Below are positions 26,169 to 36,361 of a DNA stretch of 64,000 bases, in pieces (positions within the stretch are counted from its first letter, which is position 1; every line of letters begins with the position of its first letter). The translations under genes and the position numbers were made by a program. The stretch spans positions 992,001 through 1,056,000 of the forward strand of contig NZ_CP042437.1 of the NCBI RefSeq assembly GCF_007971525.1, written 5' to 3'. The notes under the pieces were generated by a model that did no database searches, had not been told where the DNA came from, and saw only the letters and a list, made by a program, of their open reading frames with translations. This stretch comes from Mucilaginibacter ginsenosidivorax (GTDB lineage Bacteria > Bacteroidota > Bacteroidia > Sphingobacteriales > Sphingobacteriaceae).

Positions 26169-26453
26169 ATAAGAAGCGAGGTTGGCAAGAATTCAGCAAT
26201 CTTTGTTCAAAAAGATGAAAAATCTTAAGCCCTCTATGGTATAAACAACACCCGGGAGCTTTTTTTGATTTCCCCTTCGCTTTATTTACTATGAGAGATG
26301 TATTGCAGGGCAATTTAATATCTGATGTAACTTATTTCAACCGCCCGATATTGGCTATTACGCAGGTATTAAGCCATTAGCGGTATGTTGTGCTATTCCT
26401 GCCATAATTCTGTGTCTTTCCTTTATCTTCGCACAATTCAATATTTGCATACT
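26169..26453. other. Intergenic stretch between GH43 operon and second ABC-F
   Basis: No gene was seen. Just before the GTG at 26454 is AATATTTG (26440-26447), one base off the -7 consensus, which would again place transcription at the start codon. Nothing else recognised. Confidence 0.4.
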
Positions 26454-28088
26454 GTGATTAATGTCAACAACATCTCCGTTTCATTTGGCGGAACCACCTT
26501 ATTCAGTGACGTAACCTTCTCCATAAACGAGAACGATAAGATTGCCCTGATGGGTAAAAACGGCGCGGGCAAGTCTACCATCCTCAAGATCATTGCCGGC
26601 GCGGCCAAACCTACTACCGGCAATGTAACCGGTCCGAAAGACGCGGTAATAGCATATTTGCCCCAGCATTTGCTCACTCACGATAATGTTACCGTTTTTG
26701 AAGAAACGATGAAAGCTTTTGAAGAGGCCAATCAGATGCAAAAAGAGCTCGATGAGTTGAATGAGCAGCTTACTATCCGTACCGATTACGATAGCGATGA
26801 TTACATGAAACTGATTGAACGGGTATCGGAGCTGAGCGAGAAATTTTATTCGCAGGAAGAGGTTAACTATGATGCCGAGGTTGAAAAGGTGTTGAAAGGC
26901 TTAGGCTTTGAGCGCAAAGATTTTACCCGCCAAACTGCCGAGTTCTCGGGCGGTTGGCGCATGCGTATCGAACTGGCTAAAATCCTGTTAAAGAAACCGG
27001 ACCTGATCTTGCTTGATGAGCCTACAAACCATATGGATATTGACAGTATACAATGGCTGGAGGATTTCCTGATCAATTCGGCAAAAGCAGTCATGGTGAT
27101 ATCGCACGACCGTGCTTTTGTAGATAATGTTTCCAACCGTACCATCGAGGTGACGATGGGTAGAATATACGATTATAAGGCCAAATACAGCCATTACCTG
27201 CAGTTACGCGCCGACCGCCGGGTGCACCAATTAAAAGCCTACGAGGAACAACAGCGCTTTATTGCCGATAACCAGGAATTTATAGACCGGTTCAGAGGTA
27301 CCTACTCCAAAACATTGCAGGTACAATCACGCGTAAAAATGCTCGAAAAGCTGGAGATCATCGAGATTGACGAGGTAGATACGTCGGCCTTACGATTGAA
27401 GTTTCCGCCATCGCCCCGTTCCGGTCAGTATCCGGTGATGGTTGAAGAGCTGACAAAAACCTATGGAGATCATGTAGTGTTCCAAAAAGCAGCAATGGTG
27501 ATTGAGCGGGGTGAAAAAGTAGCTTTTGTAGGGAAAAATGGTGAAGGCAAGTCGACTATGATCAAAGCCATCATGGGCGAGATTGATTTTGAAGGAACTT
27601 TAAAAGTAGGTCACAACGCTAAGATAGGGTACTTCGCCCAAAACCAGGCGTCGTTGTTAGACGAGAGCTTAACGGTATTTGAAACCATCGACCAGATTCC
27701 CTTAAGTGATGGCACAATAAAGATCAAAGATTTGTTGGGTGCATTTATGTTCAGCGGTGATGATACCACCAAAAAAGTAAAAGTACTTTCGGGTGGCGAG
27801 AAAACGCGCCTGGCCATGATCAAGTTACTTTTAGAACCGGTAAACGTATTGATCCTGGATGAGCCAACTAACCATTTGGATATGAAAACCAAGGATATTA
27901 TCAAAGACGCCCTGAGGGATTTTGATGGAACCCTGATTTTGGTATCCCATGACCGGGATTTCCTGGACGGGCTGGTGAAAAAGGTATTTGAGTTTGGGAA
28001 TAAACGCGTCCGTGAGCATTTCGAGGACATCAAGGGATTTTTAGCCTACAAAAAAATGGATAGCTTAAAGCAGATAGAGCAAAGCTAA
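26454..28088 (+). CDS. ABC-F family ATPase (housekeeping-type)
   Basis: 544 residues from GTG at 26454; the open frame extends 23 codons upstream but that part (MLCYSCHNSVSF...) has no family resemblance, while INVNNISVSFGG is the usual start. Cassette 1: GKNGAGKST, FSGGW, LILLDEPTNHMD. Cassette 2: GKNGEGKST, LSGGEKTR, VLILDEPTNHLD. An arm-like insertion (NEQLTIRTDYDSDDYMKLIERV) is in cassette 1, and the linker has TYSKTLQVQSRVKMLEKLE. It acts on translating ribosomes like EttA/Uup. It has no attenuator-like leader, unlike the ABC-F gene at 16870. Confidence 0.9.
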   Translation: MINVNNISVSFGGTTLFSDVTFSINENDKIALMGKNGAGKSTILKIIAGAAKPTTGNVTGPKDAVIAYLPQHLLTHDNVTVFEETMKAFEEANQMQKELDELNEQLTIRTDYDSDDYMKLIERVSELSEKFYSQEEVNYDAEVEKVLKGLGFERKDFTRQTAEFSGGWRMRIELAKILLKKPDLILLDEPTNHMDIDSIQWLEDFLINSAKAVMVISHDRAFVDNVSNRTIEVTMGRIYDYKAKYSHYLQLRADRRVHQLKAYEEQQRFIADNQEFIDRFRGTYSKTLQVQSRVKMLEKLEIIEIDEVDTSALRLKFPPSPRSGQYPVMVEELTKTYGDHVVFQKAAMVIERGEKVAFVGKNGEGKSTMIKAIMGEIDFEGTLKVGHNAKIGYFAQNQASLLDESLTVFETIDQIPLSDGTIKIKDLLGAFMFSGDDTTKKVKVLSGGEKTRLAMIKLLLEPVNVLILDEPTNHLDMKTKDIIKDALRDFDGTLILVSHDRDFLDGLVKKVFEFGNKRVREHFEDIKGFLAYKKMDSLKQIEQS

Positions 28089-28156
28089 AATGAAAAGCCG
28101 GGAAGATTAAAATTTTGCATACGATGTTCTAAAAGCAGGGCAAACGCATTAAATTG

Positions 28157-28275
28157 GGTTAACATAACTTAACACATTTCAGATTAAATATTTATAAATA
28201 TTTAACAATCAACACTTTATATTTTATCATGGTTAACACTAAAATGATGATACAATTTCGGCGCATCCAAATATT
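28157..28275 (+). repeat. Intergenic repeat, copy B (about 119 bp)
   Basis: Second direct copy of the element at 16423-16542 (about 90% identical over 93 bases). It lies between the stop of the second ABC-F gene and the 3' end of the GH31 gene. Differences are mostly C/T or T/A changes in the AT-rich centre, with a more diverged stretch before the shared ATCCAAATATT. Confidence 0.85.
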
Positions 28276-28298
28276 AAAAATGGTTTTTTGTGTTAAAA

Positions 28299-30452
28299 CT
28301 ATAATTCCGTCATTGCTTTGTAGCTTACACTAGCTATATTATCTGGTTTCCCCTTTAATGCAGGGGTGATTGTACCTTTTAATTTCCCGTTTACTTTACT
28401 CACCATGATCGTCCGGAAGGTGTAATTACCTCTTTCATAATCATAGGTTTCTCCGTCGTCATCATATAACGAATAAGTACTTGGTTTGCTGCCATAATAC
28501 CTCACCTCCAGGTCAACCTTCTGCCCTGCTTTGGGTGCGTGCAGCATTACCGGCATCATGGGTATAATGCCACCGTCCTTTACATAAACCGGTATTTTAT
28601 CCAGGCCCGGTGTAACGTTGATGACCTCACCGTCGCCCGCGTACTTCCCGGTATAAAAATCGTACCATTTACCCTTTGGCAATATCACCTTTCTGCTGGT
28701 TTGCCCGGCAAATATTGGGGCTACCAGCAAATATTCGCCGGCCATATACTGGTCTTTAACCTCTTTGGTTATGGCCTCTTCATAAGGATTTTCCTCCAGG
28801 TTTACTTTTTTGTTTTCATTTTTGGCATCCCCTCCAACAAAGCCATCTTCCAGGTACATGGCCCTGAAAGGCGGGATGCCTTCAAAATGATATTTGGCAA
28901 ACTCACTATACCAGTAAGGCATCATCTGCATGCGCATGTTGGCCATTGTTTTTACCTGTTCGGCAACCTCCGGAAACGACCATGGCTTTGTACCGCTGGC
29001 CCAGGCATTGATCATAGCCATAGGCGAAAAAACATTCGACTGAAACCGGCGTAACCATTCCTCGCCGGTTTTTGACGAGCGTACCTCGGGCGTCCATAAC
29101 ACACCTGCAAAACCACTGTTTACCAATGCAGTTATAAAATCCCTGTGATCGTAATAGTCGTTATAGATAACATAAGGGAACGATGAACCACCACCATTTG
29201 AAGCACGCACCAGGCCAAATGTACGCTGATTGCGTTCATGGTAAATTTCGGCGGTATAGCGTTGCATCATTAGGCCAAAGGTTTGGCGCATTTGTTCGGC
29301 ATCGTGCCCCGATGGAAAAGTTGCCACATCGGGCCATAAATAATTATCCCCGCCATCAACCTCATCCATTTTATAACCGCTGATGCCAATATCTATTTTA
29401 CCTTTTTCCAGTTCGCCAAAAAATATCTTACGAGCTTCGGGCATACTTATGTCGGGTACTATGCCGTTCCAAACGGTATGCGAGCCACTGTAAGGCAAAA
29501 TACTTTTATAAACCGGCGCCCCGGGAGATACATAAGGATTAGTCCATAAATTAAGCCTGATGTTCTTTTTCAGCATGTCCTGTACAAAACCTTTAGGATC
29601 AGGAAACCGGCTTGTGTCCCACCCAAAAGTACAGGGGTATGATTTACTTTGCCAGCCTGGTTCAAGCCCGATAAAATCAAGCGGGTAGCCTTTTTCCTCA
29701 AATGCCTTTGCTTCAGCCGCAACGCCCTGCGCATCGGTTAAGCGCTGCATACGCTGTGTAAAGCCCAGGCCCCAGCGTGGTGGTAAACAACCACCGCCGT
29801 TTAGCAAATTATAACGCCGTACCGCATCTAAAGTAGTTGGACCAGCAAATACATAAATCTCAACCCCAGACGCGGGCACCAGCATTTCCACACCATCTGA
29901 ATATGGATGCGAGCTCCATGTTTTATCAAGGTTCCTGTCTTTTACTTCGGGTGGTACTTTACTGTCGCGCCTTACTGCTGTACCTGCGTATACACTGATG
30001 TACCTGGCCGAGTTGATAAACACACCATAACCATTTGATGATACATAAAAAGGTGTAGGTGCATGGGTGCGCCCGTTATCCTTGCCGGCATAATTGTCAA
30101 CATGCAGCGTAAGCACTTTGCCGCGCTGAAATACAGTCTGGAAATTTAAGCCGAAACCAAACAACTGTTCTTTTTTTTCTAACGGAAAGCGCAGGTAAGT
30201 TTTACCACCCTGTACATTACCAGTGATTTCCTGCTGTGGCAAGGGGAAGGCAGCCTTTGGCATTTGCGCTAAACCGGCATGATAGGGTTGCCCCCCCGCC
30301 ACTTTCAATAAGTCATATTCTTCGGGCTTGCCTATAATGCCTTTCCATATACCGGGTTCTACTTCCGTCCAGGCTATAGATTGCGCGTGAAGACCTGCGG
30401 TGAAACTCCAAAACAAACAAATCAGCAAAAAGCGTTTCAAATTTTTTATCAT
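28299..30452 (-). CDS. GH31 family glycosidase
   Basis: 717 residues from the ATG at 30452, which begins the signal peptide (KRFLLICLFWSFTAGLHAQ) and follows the GH95 stop codon by one base. The (beta/alpha)8 domain includes GLEPGWQSKSYPCTFGWD, ISGYKMDEVDGGDN (nucleophile Asp) and SGFAGVLWTPEVR; a C-terminal beta domain ends the protein. GH31 enzymes release alpha-xylose, alpha-glucose or alpha-galactose. Last gene of the long minus-strand locus. With GH95 and GH2 beside it, fucosylated xyloglucan-like or pectin side chains fit. Confidence 0.9.
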   Translation of the reverse strand: MIKNLKRFLLICLFWSFTAGLHAQSIAWTEVEPGIWKGIIGKPEEYDLLKVAGGQPYHAGLAQMPKAAFPLPQQEITGNVQGGKTYLRFPLEKKEQLFGFGLNFQTVFQRGKVLTLHVDNYAGKDNGRTHAPTPFYVSSNGYGVFINSARYISVYAGTAVRRDSKVPPEVKDRNLDKTWSSHPYSDGVEMLVPASGVEIYVFAGPTTLDAVRRYNLLNGGGCLPPRWGLGFTQRMQRLTDAQGVAAEAKAFEEKGYPLDFIGLEPGWQSKSYPCTFGWDTSRFPDPKGFVQDMLKKNIRLNLWTNPYVSPGAPVYKSILPYSGSHTVWNGIVPDISMPEARKIFFGELEKGKIDIGISGYKMDEVDGGDNYLWPDVATFPSGHDAEQMRQTFGLMMQRYTAEIYHERNQRTFGLVRASNGGGSSFPYVIYNDYYDHRDFITALVNSGFAGVLWTPEVRSSKTGEEWLRRFQSNVFSPMAMINAWASGTKPWSFPEVAEQVKTMANMRMQMMPYWYSEFAKYHFEGIPPFRAMYLEDGFVGGDAKNENKKVNLEENPYEEAITKEVKDQYMAGEYLLVAPIFAGQTSRKVILPKGKWYDFYTGKYAGDGEVINVTPGLDKIPVYVKDGGIIPMMPVMLHAPKAGQKVDLEVRYYGSKPSTYSLYDDDGETYDYERGNYTFRTIMVSKVNGKLKGTITPALKGKPDNIASVSYKAMTEL

Positions 30453-30453
30453 G

Positions 30454-33018
30454 TTAGTTAGGTATAATGGTATAGGTTTTACCTTTTTCTGTAGCAAAAT
30501 CAATTATATAACCTTTGTTAAAGGATAGCTCCGGTAATTTGGCATCAGCAGCTTTCTGATAAGCCGGTATTACCGGTGGCGTATCTAAAATATTTTTGTT
30601 AATACCGGTAGCCGCTTTACTGCTTACCTCAACCACTTTTACAGGTATCGGGGTTCGTAAGCGGCAATTGCCTCCAATGTTCGATTTGATCAGCGCTTTG
30701 CTCAGTTTTCCTTTTTTCCAGTCGATGGCTACCTCAAAATTTCCGCGGGCTTTGATGCCTTTGATGCTGCCATCGGCCCAGGCATCGGGCAGGGCGGGCA
30801 ACAATTCTATTTCGCCATCCTGGCTTTGCAATAACATTTCGGTCATACCGGCCGTTCCCCCAAAATTTCCGTCAATCTGGAAGGGCGGGTGGGCATCAAA
30901 CAAATTGGGGTAGGTACCGCCGCCGCTCATTTGTCCCTTTTTTTGTAAGGGGTCCATATAGTTAAATGCGGCTCCTAATATTTTATAGGCATGGTTGCCA
31001 TCGTGCATCCGCGACCACCAGTTCACTTTCCAGGCCATTGACCAGCCTGTGCTTACGTCACCCCTATAGATCATTGATTGTTTTGCCGCAGCTGCCAGCT
31101 GGGGCGTATTAAACACAGAGATCTGCCTGCCCGGAAATAAACTAAACAAATTTGATATGTGCCGATGTGTATCCGTGGTGTCATCCCAATCCTGGAACCA
31201 CTCCTGTACCTGGCCATGTTTACCTATATGAAATGGATAAAGTTTATCATAAGCAGCTTTTACCCGGGCTGCAAACACTTTATCGGTACCCAATATCTCC
31301 GCGCTGCTTATACAATCCTGGAACAACTCGCGGATGATAGACATATCCATTGTAGAAGCCATACTTACCTGGTATTCCTTACCACTGATTTTAATAGTAT
31401 TTTCGGGCGAGGTAGAAGGATTTGTTACCAGGTAACCTGTTTTAGGATCGGTTACCAGCCAGTGCAGCATAAACTGTGCAGCGCCTTTAATAATAGGGTA
31501 TGCGGTTTTGCTCAAAAAAAGCTTATTGCTGGTAAAAAGGTAATGATCATATAAATGAAGGCTCATCCAGGCACCGCCCATTGGCCAGGCTGTCCAGCGT
31601 ACCGCGCTCCTGGGGTCGTGGTCAAAATTACCAACGGTTGATGTTTTAGCCCAGATATCGGTGTTATGGTGTTGTACCCAGCCTTCATTAATGTTATAAT
31701 TTACTTTGGCTGTAATTGCGCCGTTCAGGGCAAGCTCTTTCAGAAAATCAAATAAGGGTTGGTGGCACTCCGAAAGATTGGTATTTTCGGCCAGCCAGTA
31801 ATTCATTTCGGTATTGATATTGGTGGTATAATTACTGCCCCAGGGTGGTATCACCTGGTCGTTCCAGATACCCTGCAGGTTGGCGGGCGCGCTGCCCGGC
31901 CTTGAACTTGCAATAAGCAAATACCGGCCAAACTGGTAATACAGGGTTTGTAATTGCTTATCGGGATTGGCTACACTGAAACTCCTGAGCCGTTCATCCG
32001 TAGGTTGTTTTACCATCCCGGCATCTGCACCCAAATTAAAATCGACACGTTTAAACAGGCGCTGATAATCGGCAATGTGCCTTTGCCTGAGTTGCTCATA
32101 CGTTTTTTGCGATGCGGCAAACAGGCTGGCGTTAGCTTCAATGGCCGGATCTTTACCCTGCAACCCCGGCGACTTATTAAACCCGTTAAAGCTGGTTGCC
32201 TCGGTTAAATAAAGTATAACCTGGTTGGCGCCTGTAACCTGTAATGCGTTGTTATCGGCTGTCACCCGCCCGCCATCATTTTTTATTTTGAGGTTGATCT
32301 GGAAACTCATGCCCTCGCCTTTGGGCTCATCGTAAATTACCTGCCGTGGTTCGGATTCCCGGTTGGCCACATAACTTGGGGCTTTCCCCTTTAAAATCAG
32401 CTTATTGCTACCATCTTTTTCGATGCTAAAGCGAAGCTTGCTTTGCAAATTAGCTGTGAAATTAATAGCGCCTTTTTTATCCGCGGTAATACGTACCATC
32501 ATTACTTTATCCGGGTAGCTTATAAATGTCTCCCGTTGATAATGCACGCCGCCGGCCTCAAACCTCACTGTCGAAACCGCGTTGTTTAAGTTCAGGTCGC
32601 GGTAGTAATGTATACTGTCTTTCAGCTTAAAGTTAAGCAGCAGATCGCCTAAGGGCAGATACCTGGCCGTGTATGGCCCTTGTAAATACTTTTTCCAGAT
32701 CTCTGCTGCCTTTTCAAAATCGTTATCAAACACGGCCTTGCGTACTTCGGGCAAATGCGCTATTGCCTGTGGATTGTTCCCGGCTTCGGGGTAGCCCGAC
32801 CATAAGTTATGGTCATTAAGCTGGTAATGCTCGTGGTTAACACCGCCAAATACCATAGCGCCGGTGGTGGCATTACCCAGGGGCAAGGCCTCTTCCCAGG
32901 CAACGGCCGGTTTAATATACCACAGCTTCAAATCTTCATCATTACGCTGTACCTGCGCCGCTGCAAGTTTGGCACTTATTAAACCTGCAAAAATCAAATA
33001 TTTTTTAAGCTGATGCAT
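30454..33018 (-). CDS. GH95 family glycosidase (alpha-L-fucosidase/galactosidase type), full length
   Basis: 854 residues, normal for the family. Signal peptide ([18 protein letters not shown]). The N-terminal beta domain includes [19 protein letters not shown]; the alpha/alpha-barrel has [12 protein letters not shown] (Asn-x-Asn), STSPENT (acid Glu) and [13 protein letters not shown] (Asp). It removes alpha-1,2-fucose or alpha-L-galactose. Two bases separate it from GH2 upstream and one from GH31 downstream, so translation is probably coupled. It is a paralogue of the partial gene at 1-1607, with Gln replaced by Glu after the Asn-x-Asn pair (NINTE versus NINVQ). Confidence 0.93.
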   Translation of the reverse strand: MHQLKKYLIFAGLISAKLAAAQVQRNDEDLKLWYIKPAVAWEEALPLGNATTGAMVFGGVNHEHYQLNDHNLWSGYPEAGNNPQAIAHLPEVRKAVFDNDFEKAAEIWKKYLQGPYTARYLPLGDLLLNFKLKDSIHYYRDLNLNNAVSTVRFEAGGVHYQRETFISYPDKVMMVRITADKKGAINFTANLQSKLRFSIEKDGSNKLILKGKAPSYVANRESEPRQVIYDEPKGEGMSFQINLKIKNDGGRVTADNNALQVTGANQVILYLTEATSFNGFNKSPGLQGKDPAIEANASLFAASQKTYEQLRQRHIADYQRLFKRVDFNLGADAGMVKQPTDERLRSFSVANPDKQLQTLYYQFGRYLLIASSRPGSAPANLQGIWNDQVIPPWGSNYTTNINTEMNYWLAENTNLSECHQPLFDFLKELALNGAITAKVNYNINEGWVQHHNTDIWAKTSTVGNFDHDPRSAVRWTAWPMGGAWMSLHLYDHYLFTSNKLFLSKTAYPIIKGAAQFMLHWLVTDPKTGYLVTNPSTSPENTIKISGKEYQVSMASTMDMSIIRELFQDCISSAEILGTDKVFAARVKAAYDKLYPFHIGKHGQVQEWFQDWDDTTDTHRHISNLFSLFPGRQISVFNTPQLAAAAKQSMIYRGDVSTGWSMAWKVNWWSRMHDGNHAYKILGAAFNYMDPLQKKGQMSGGGTYPNLFDAHPPFQIDGNFGGTAGMTEMLLQSQDGEIELLPALPDAWADGSIKGIKARGNFEVAIDWKKGKLSKALIKSNIGGNCRLRTPIPVKVVEVSSKAATGINKNILDTPPVIPAYQKAADAKLPELSFNKGYIIDFATEKGKTYTIIPN

Positions 33019-33020
33019 AT

Positions 33021-35486
33021 TTAAAGGTTTAAGAATACCGTTTGTAATCCGGGCGATTGCACACCTACCACACTTTTGCCATTATTGGTTTGCACTTTTA
33101 TAGTAGCCCGCCCGTTATAAGCCTGCACTTTTCTTGACCCGCCGGATGTGCCCAGGTCATCCTGCAATACGCCATCGCCGCTTAACGAGAAACTGATCCA
33201 GTTTGCAGCATCAAGGCATTGAACATTATTTTTATCAAATATTTTGACCTGCACCGTGGCAAAACCGTTTTCATCTGCTATTTTCTCAAGTATCATTTTG
33301 GCCGGCCTATCCCATTTATCAGTTTGATAAACCTGGTTAATTTCGTCGGTTATAATGGCTTTTCCTTTTTGCGCAACTACACGTATGCTATTGGGGCCTT
33401 TATTAAAGGTAACTACCCAATGCAAGCCGGCGGCAGGAAAATCCTGGCTGTTACGCTTTTTTACGCCGCAGCTTTTACCATTCAAAAAAAGCTCGACCGT
33501 TTCACAATTTGAATAAACCTTTACTATCTTTTGCTCTCCCGGTTCTCCCCATCTTACAGGCCAGGTGTGTCCATATATATGCGCCATAGGTGTAGTTGTC
33601 CAGTATGACTGGAAGACGTAGTACGACTCTTTCCTGGTCATGTCGCGTTCAAGAACACCTTTTTGGTTCACGTAAGGTATTGGGTTGTCTGGTCTTGAAG
33701 GCGTAGAGAAATCTTTAAATATCCAGAAGGCCGATCCCGTTAACCATGGCATCATTTCCTGTTCTTTTAAATGCCAGTCGAACAGGTTACATATATATGT
33801 CTCGCTCCAATCACCATCCTTCGAAACACGCGCATCTCCACCAGAAAGCAGCGCGTCGCCCGCACGTTCATCTGCACCATTGCCTGTTTTAATATTCACA
33901 AAAGCTTTATCAGGATCTTCAGAATGGCGCAACGCGTGGCTGTCTCCCCCCCATTCGGCATGAAAAAAATGCTTTACCTTGTTAAATTCTTCCAGGGTGG
34001 TTTGCTTATACTCGTTATAAGTGCCGCGATACCATCCTGCCCATATTGATGGTGAGTACACATCAACAATATCCTTACAAAAATCGCAACGTCGAATAGT
34101 GGTTTTACGTGTGGAGTCAAGACGATGAGCGCGGTCGTTCTGCTCGCTCATAAATGCCCTGATCTTTTCTTTATCAAACGTTGAAAAATCTCCCTCCCAG
34201 TCGTTTTCGTTTCCCAGCCCCCATAAAATAATAGACGGATGATTATAATGCTGTTCAATCATGTTGGTAAGCATTTGCCTGGCCTGTTTTTTATAAACCT
34301 CGCCTCCTAAACCACCACGGCACCAGGGTTCTTCTTCCCAAACCAAAATCCCCAGGCTGTCGCATAAGTTAAGTACTATACGGGATTGCTGGTAATGGCC
34401 CAAACGGATAAAATTAACACCCATATCTTTCATCAGCAGCATTTCCTGCCTTATCATACCTTCTGTCATAGCGGCTGCCACTCCTGCCTGGTCTTCATGC
34501 CTATGGGTACCTTTTAACAATAAGCGCTTTCCGTTAAGCATAAATGGGCCATGGTCGACAAATTCAAAATTCCGGAACCCTATCTTCTCGGTTTGTTTAA
34601 ATGCACCGCCACTTTCACTTGCAGTAACCTCAACGGTATATAACGCAGGGTTATCCGGCGACCATAATTGCGGTTTTTTTACAGTAAACAGGCCAAGAGG
34701 AATATCTCCAGCAACTGTGTGTAAATTATACTTTGATTGTTGTATAACTTTACCCTGTGGATCAATGATCTTTATAACCCCTTCATCAGAATTAACTTTT
34801 GCGGCATCGTTAAAGCGGACACTTATATTTAATTTACCTTGTTTGCCTTCCTTGTCTACCTCCGTTTTAACAAAAACTTTATCGAACGATGTAGTTGGTG
34901 TATATATCAGGTTTAGATAACGGTATATTCCGCCGTACACATTAAAATCAGATAAGCGCGAGGGTATACTCTCCAAATCGCGCGAATTATCACACCTTAT
35001 CGATATCGGTATATTTCCTTTAAATTGTTGTTGAAAGGCCTCTGTTTTTCTAAAATCGTTAACGGCCTGGGTTATATCTACTATCCATTCATCATAACCG
35101 CCAACGTGCGATGCAACCCTGGTGGTATATACATATACATCTGTTTTTTGCCCGGCTCCCTCAAAATGCAGTAATGTGTGGCCATCCTTATACGGATTTT
35201 CAATATTTAAACGGGTGCGGTACCACCCTGCTCCCTGATAGTAGTTCATATCGGGATCAACGGCATCACGTGCATTAAAGCAATGCGGAAGTGTTACCTG
35301 CTCCCAACGTGGTATACCCGGCGGAACTCCTTTTTCTTCGGCACGCACGGCTTCCCATATGCCGCCCAAATCCTTTTTTAAGAACTCCCAACCTGTATTT
35401 AACCGAGCCTTTTGCTGGGCAAATGCAGGCCTGCCGCCATAAAGGCATATGATCATTAAATACAACCTTAAATACTTTATCTGCAT
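33021..35486 (-). CDS. GH2 family glycosidase (beta-galactosidase type)
   Basis: 821 residues. Signal peptide ([17 protein letters not shown]). Jelly-roll N-domain ([12 protein letters not shown]), immunoglobulin-like domains, then the TIM barrel with [18 protein letters not shown] (acid/base Glu) and FFHAEWGGD (nucleophile Glu). A C-terminal sandwich domain follows. It removes beta-galactose or a related sugar, for example from galactan side chains of rhamnogalacturonan I. Starts one base after the propeller gene's stop codon. Confidence 0.9.
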   Translation of the reverse strand: MQIKYLRLYLMIICLYGGRPAFAQQKARLNTGWEFLKKDLGGIWEAVRAEEKGVPPGIPRWEQVTLPHCFNARDAVDPDMNYYQGAGWYRTRLNIENPYKDGHTLLHFEGAGQKTDVYVYTTRVASHVGGYDEWIVDITQAVNDFRKTEAFQQQFKGNIPISIRCDNSRDLESIPSRLSDFNVYGGIYRYLNLIYTPTTSFDKVFVKTEVDKEGKQGKLNISVRFNDAAKVNSDEGVIKIIDPQGKVIQQSKYNLHTVAGDIPLGLFTVKKPQLWSPDNPALYTVEVTASESGGAFKQTEKIGFRNFEFVDHGPFMLNGKRLLLKGTHRHEDQAGVAAAMTEGMIRQEMLLMKDMGVNFIRLGHYQQSRIVLNLCDSLGILVWEEEPWCRGGLGGEVYKKQARQMLTNMIEQHYNHPSIILWGLGNENDWEGDFSTFDKEKIRAFMSEQNDRAHRLDSTRKTTIRRCDFCKDIVDVYSPSIWAGWYRGTYNEYKQTTLEEFNKVKHFFHAEWGGDSHALRHSEDPDKAFVNIKTGNGADERAGDALLSGGDARVSKDGDWSETYICNLFDWHLKEQEMMPWLTGSAFWIFKDFSTPSRPDNPIPYVNQKGVLERDMTRKESYYVFQSYWTTTPMAHIYGHTWPVRWGEPGEQKIVKVYSNCETVELFLNGKSCGVKKRNSQDFPAAGLHWVVTFNKGPNSIRVVAQKGKAIITDEINQVYQTDKWDRPAKMILEKIADENGFATVQVKIFDKNNVQCLDAANWISFSLSGDGVLQDDLGTSGGSRKVQAYNGRATIKVQTNNGKSVVGVQSPGLQTVFLNL

Positions 35487-35487
35487 A

Positions 35488-36333
35488 TTAGGGCGCGGTT
35501 ATTAGTTTAAAGGCCATTACCTTTTTAGCCCAAAAGGTGGGCACATACAAAATGTGTTTCACGGTATCATAGGCCAGGTCGGCAGTATTTATCTTTTGCT
35601 CCTGTGTATCAAGCAGGGTTTCTATTTTTCCATCGGTAGTTACATAAAATATATGTCCCGACCAGCAGGTGACCAGGAAATCGCCGTTACCAACAGGTTC
35701 AAGGCCATCACCTCCGCAGCTTAGCATGGTTATTTGTGTTAAATTACCCTGGCTATCTGCTTTCATAAATTTTTGTCCACCCAGTATGTAAAGATCGGTA
35801 CCGATGGCTTTGAGCCCGTTTACGCCGCTTACGTTTGTTAAAAACGTGATTGAACGGCCATTTTCAATACGGTGTATTTTTTTTGTTTTACTATCCGATA
35901 CATAAACAATGCCTTTATCATTAACAGTAATGTCATTTAAGGCTTTGGCACTATCAATAGCAATCTTGCTTTTAACCTTACCCGTATTGATATCAATAAC
36001 TACCACCTCCGACAGATCTGCTACGTATAACTCACTACCAAACCGACCCAGCCCTTTAGGTGCATTTAAACCGGTTGTAAAATCAAGGTTAATAATTTTT
36101 CCATCAACTGTAATTTTGGCTACACCACCTTTACCATCAACAGCATTAGGGTTTCCATCAATCTCTGATACATATAATATACCTTTTTTAAAATCCGGCA
36201 AAACTGATTCGGGAACCCTTATAACCGTATCCGTTTCCCAAAGCTTTTCCAGTTGATGTGTTTGGGCATTACTGTCATAAACAGTAACTATCATTAAAAC
36301 AGGCAGGATGTATTTAAAAAGTTTGCTTTTCAT
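35488..36333 (-). CDS. Secreted SMP-30/NHL-like beta-propeller protein
   Basis: 281 residues. Signal peptide (ILPVLMIVTVYDSNAQ). Repeats such as KGILYVSEIDGNP, GSELYVADLSEVVVIDINTG, KGIVYVSDSKTKKIHRIENG and HILYVPTFWAKKV form a six-bladed propeller like SMP-30/gluconolactonase. If catalytic, it could hydrolyse a sugar lactone, which would fit the sugar dehydrogenase at 41741 in the same operon; otherwise it may be a binding protein. Metal-ligand residues were not confirmed. Confidence 0.75.
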   Translation of the reverse strand: MKSKLFKYILPVLMIVTVYDSNAQTHQLEKLWETDTVIRVPESVLPDFKKGILYVSEIDGNPNAVDGKGGVAKITVDGKIINLDFTTGLNAPKGLGRFGSELYVADLSEVVVIDINTGKVKSKIAIDSAKALNDITVNDKGIVYVSDSKTKKIHRIENGRSITFLTNVSGVNGLKAIGTDLYILGGQKFMKADSQGNLTQITMLSCGGDGLEPVGNGDFLVTCWSGHIFYVTTDGKIETLLDTQEQKINTADLAYDTVKHILYVPTFWAKKVMAFKLITAP

Positions 36334-36361
36334 CGTTATATTATTTATTGGTTGTTGCTAC

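Noticed and set aside
26385..26453. Upstream 23 codons of the second ABC-F open frame
   Set aside because: No similarity to ABC-F N-termini, and a near-consensus -7 box falls inside it; GTG at 26454 fits the family start.
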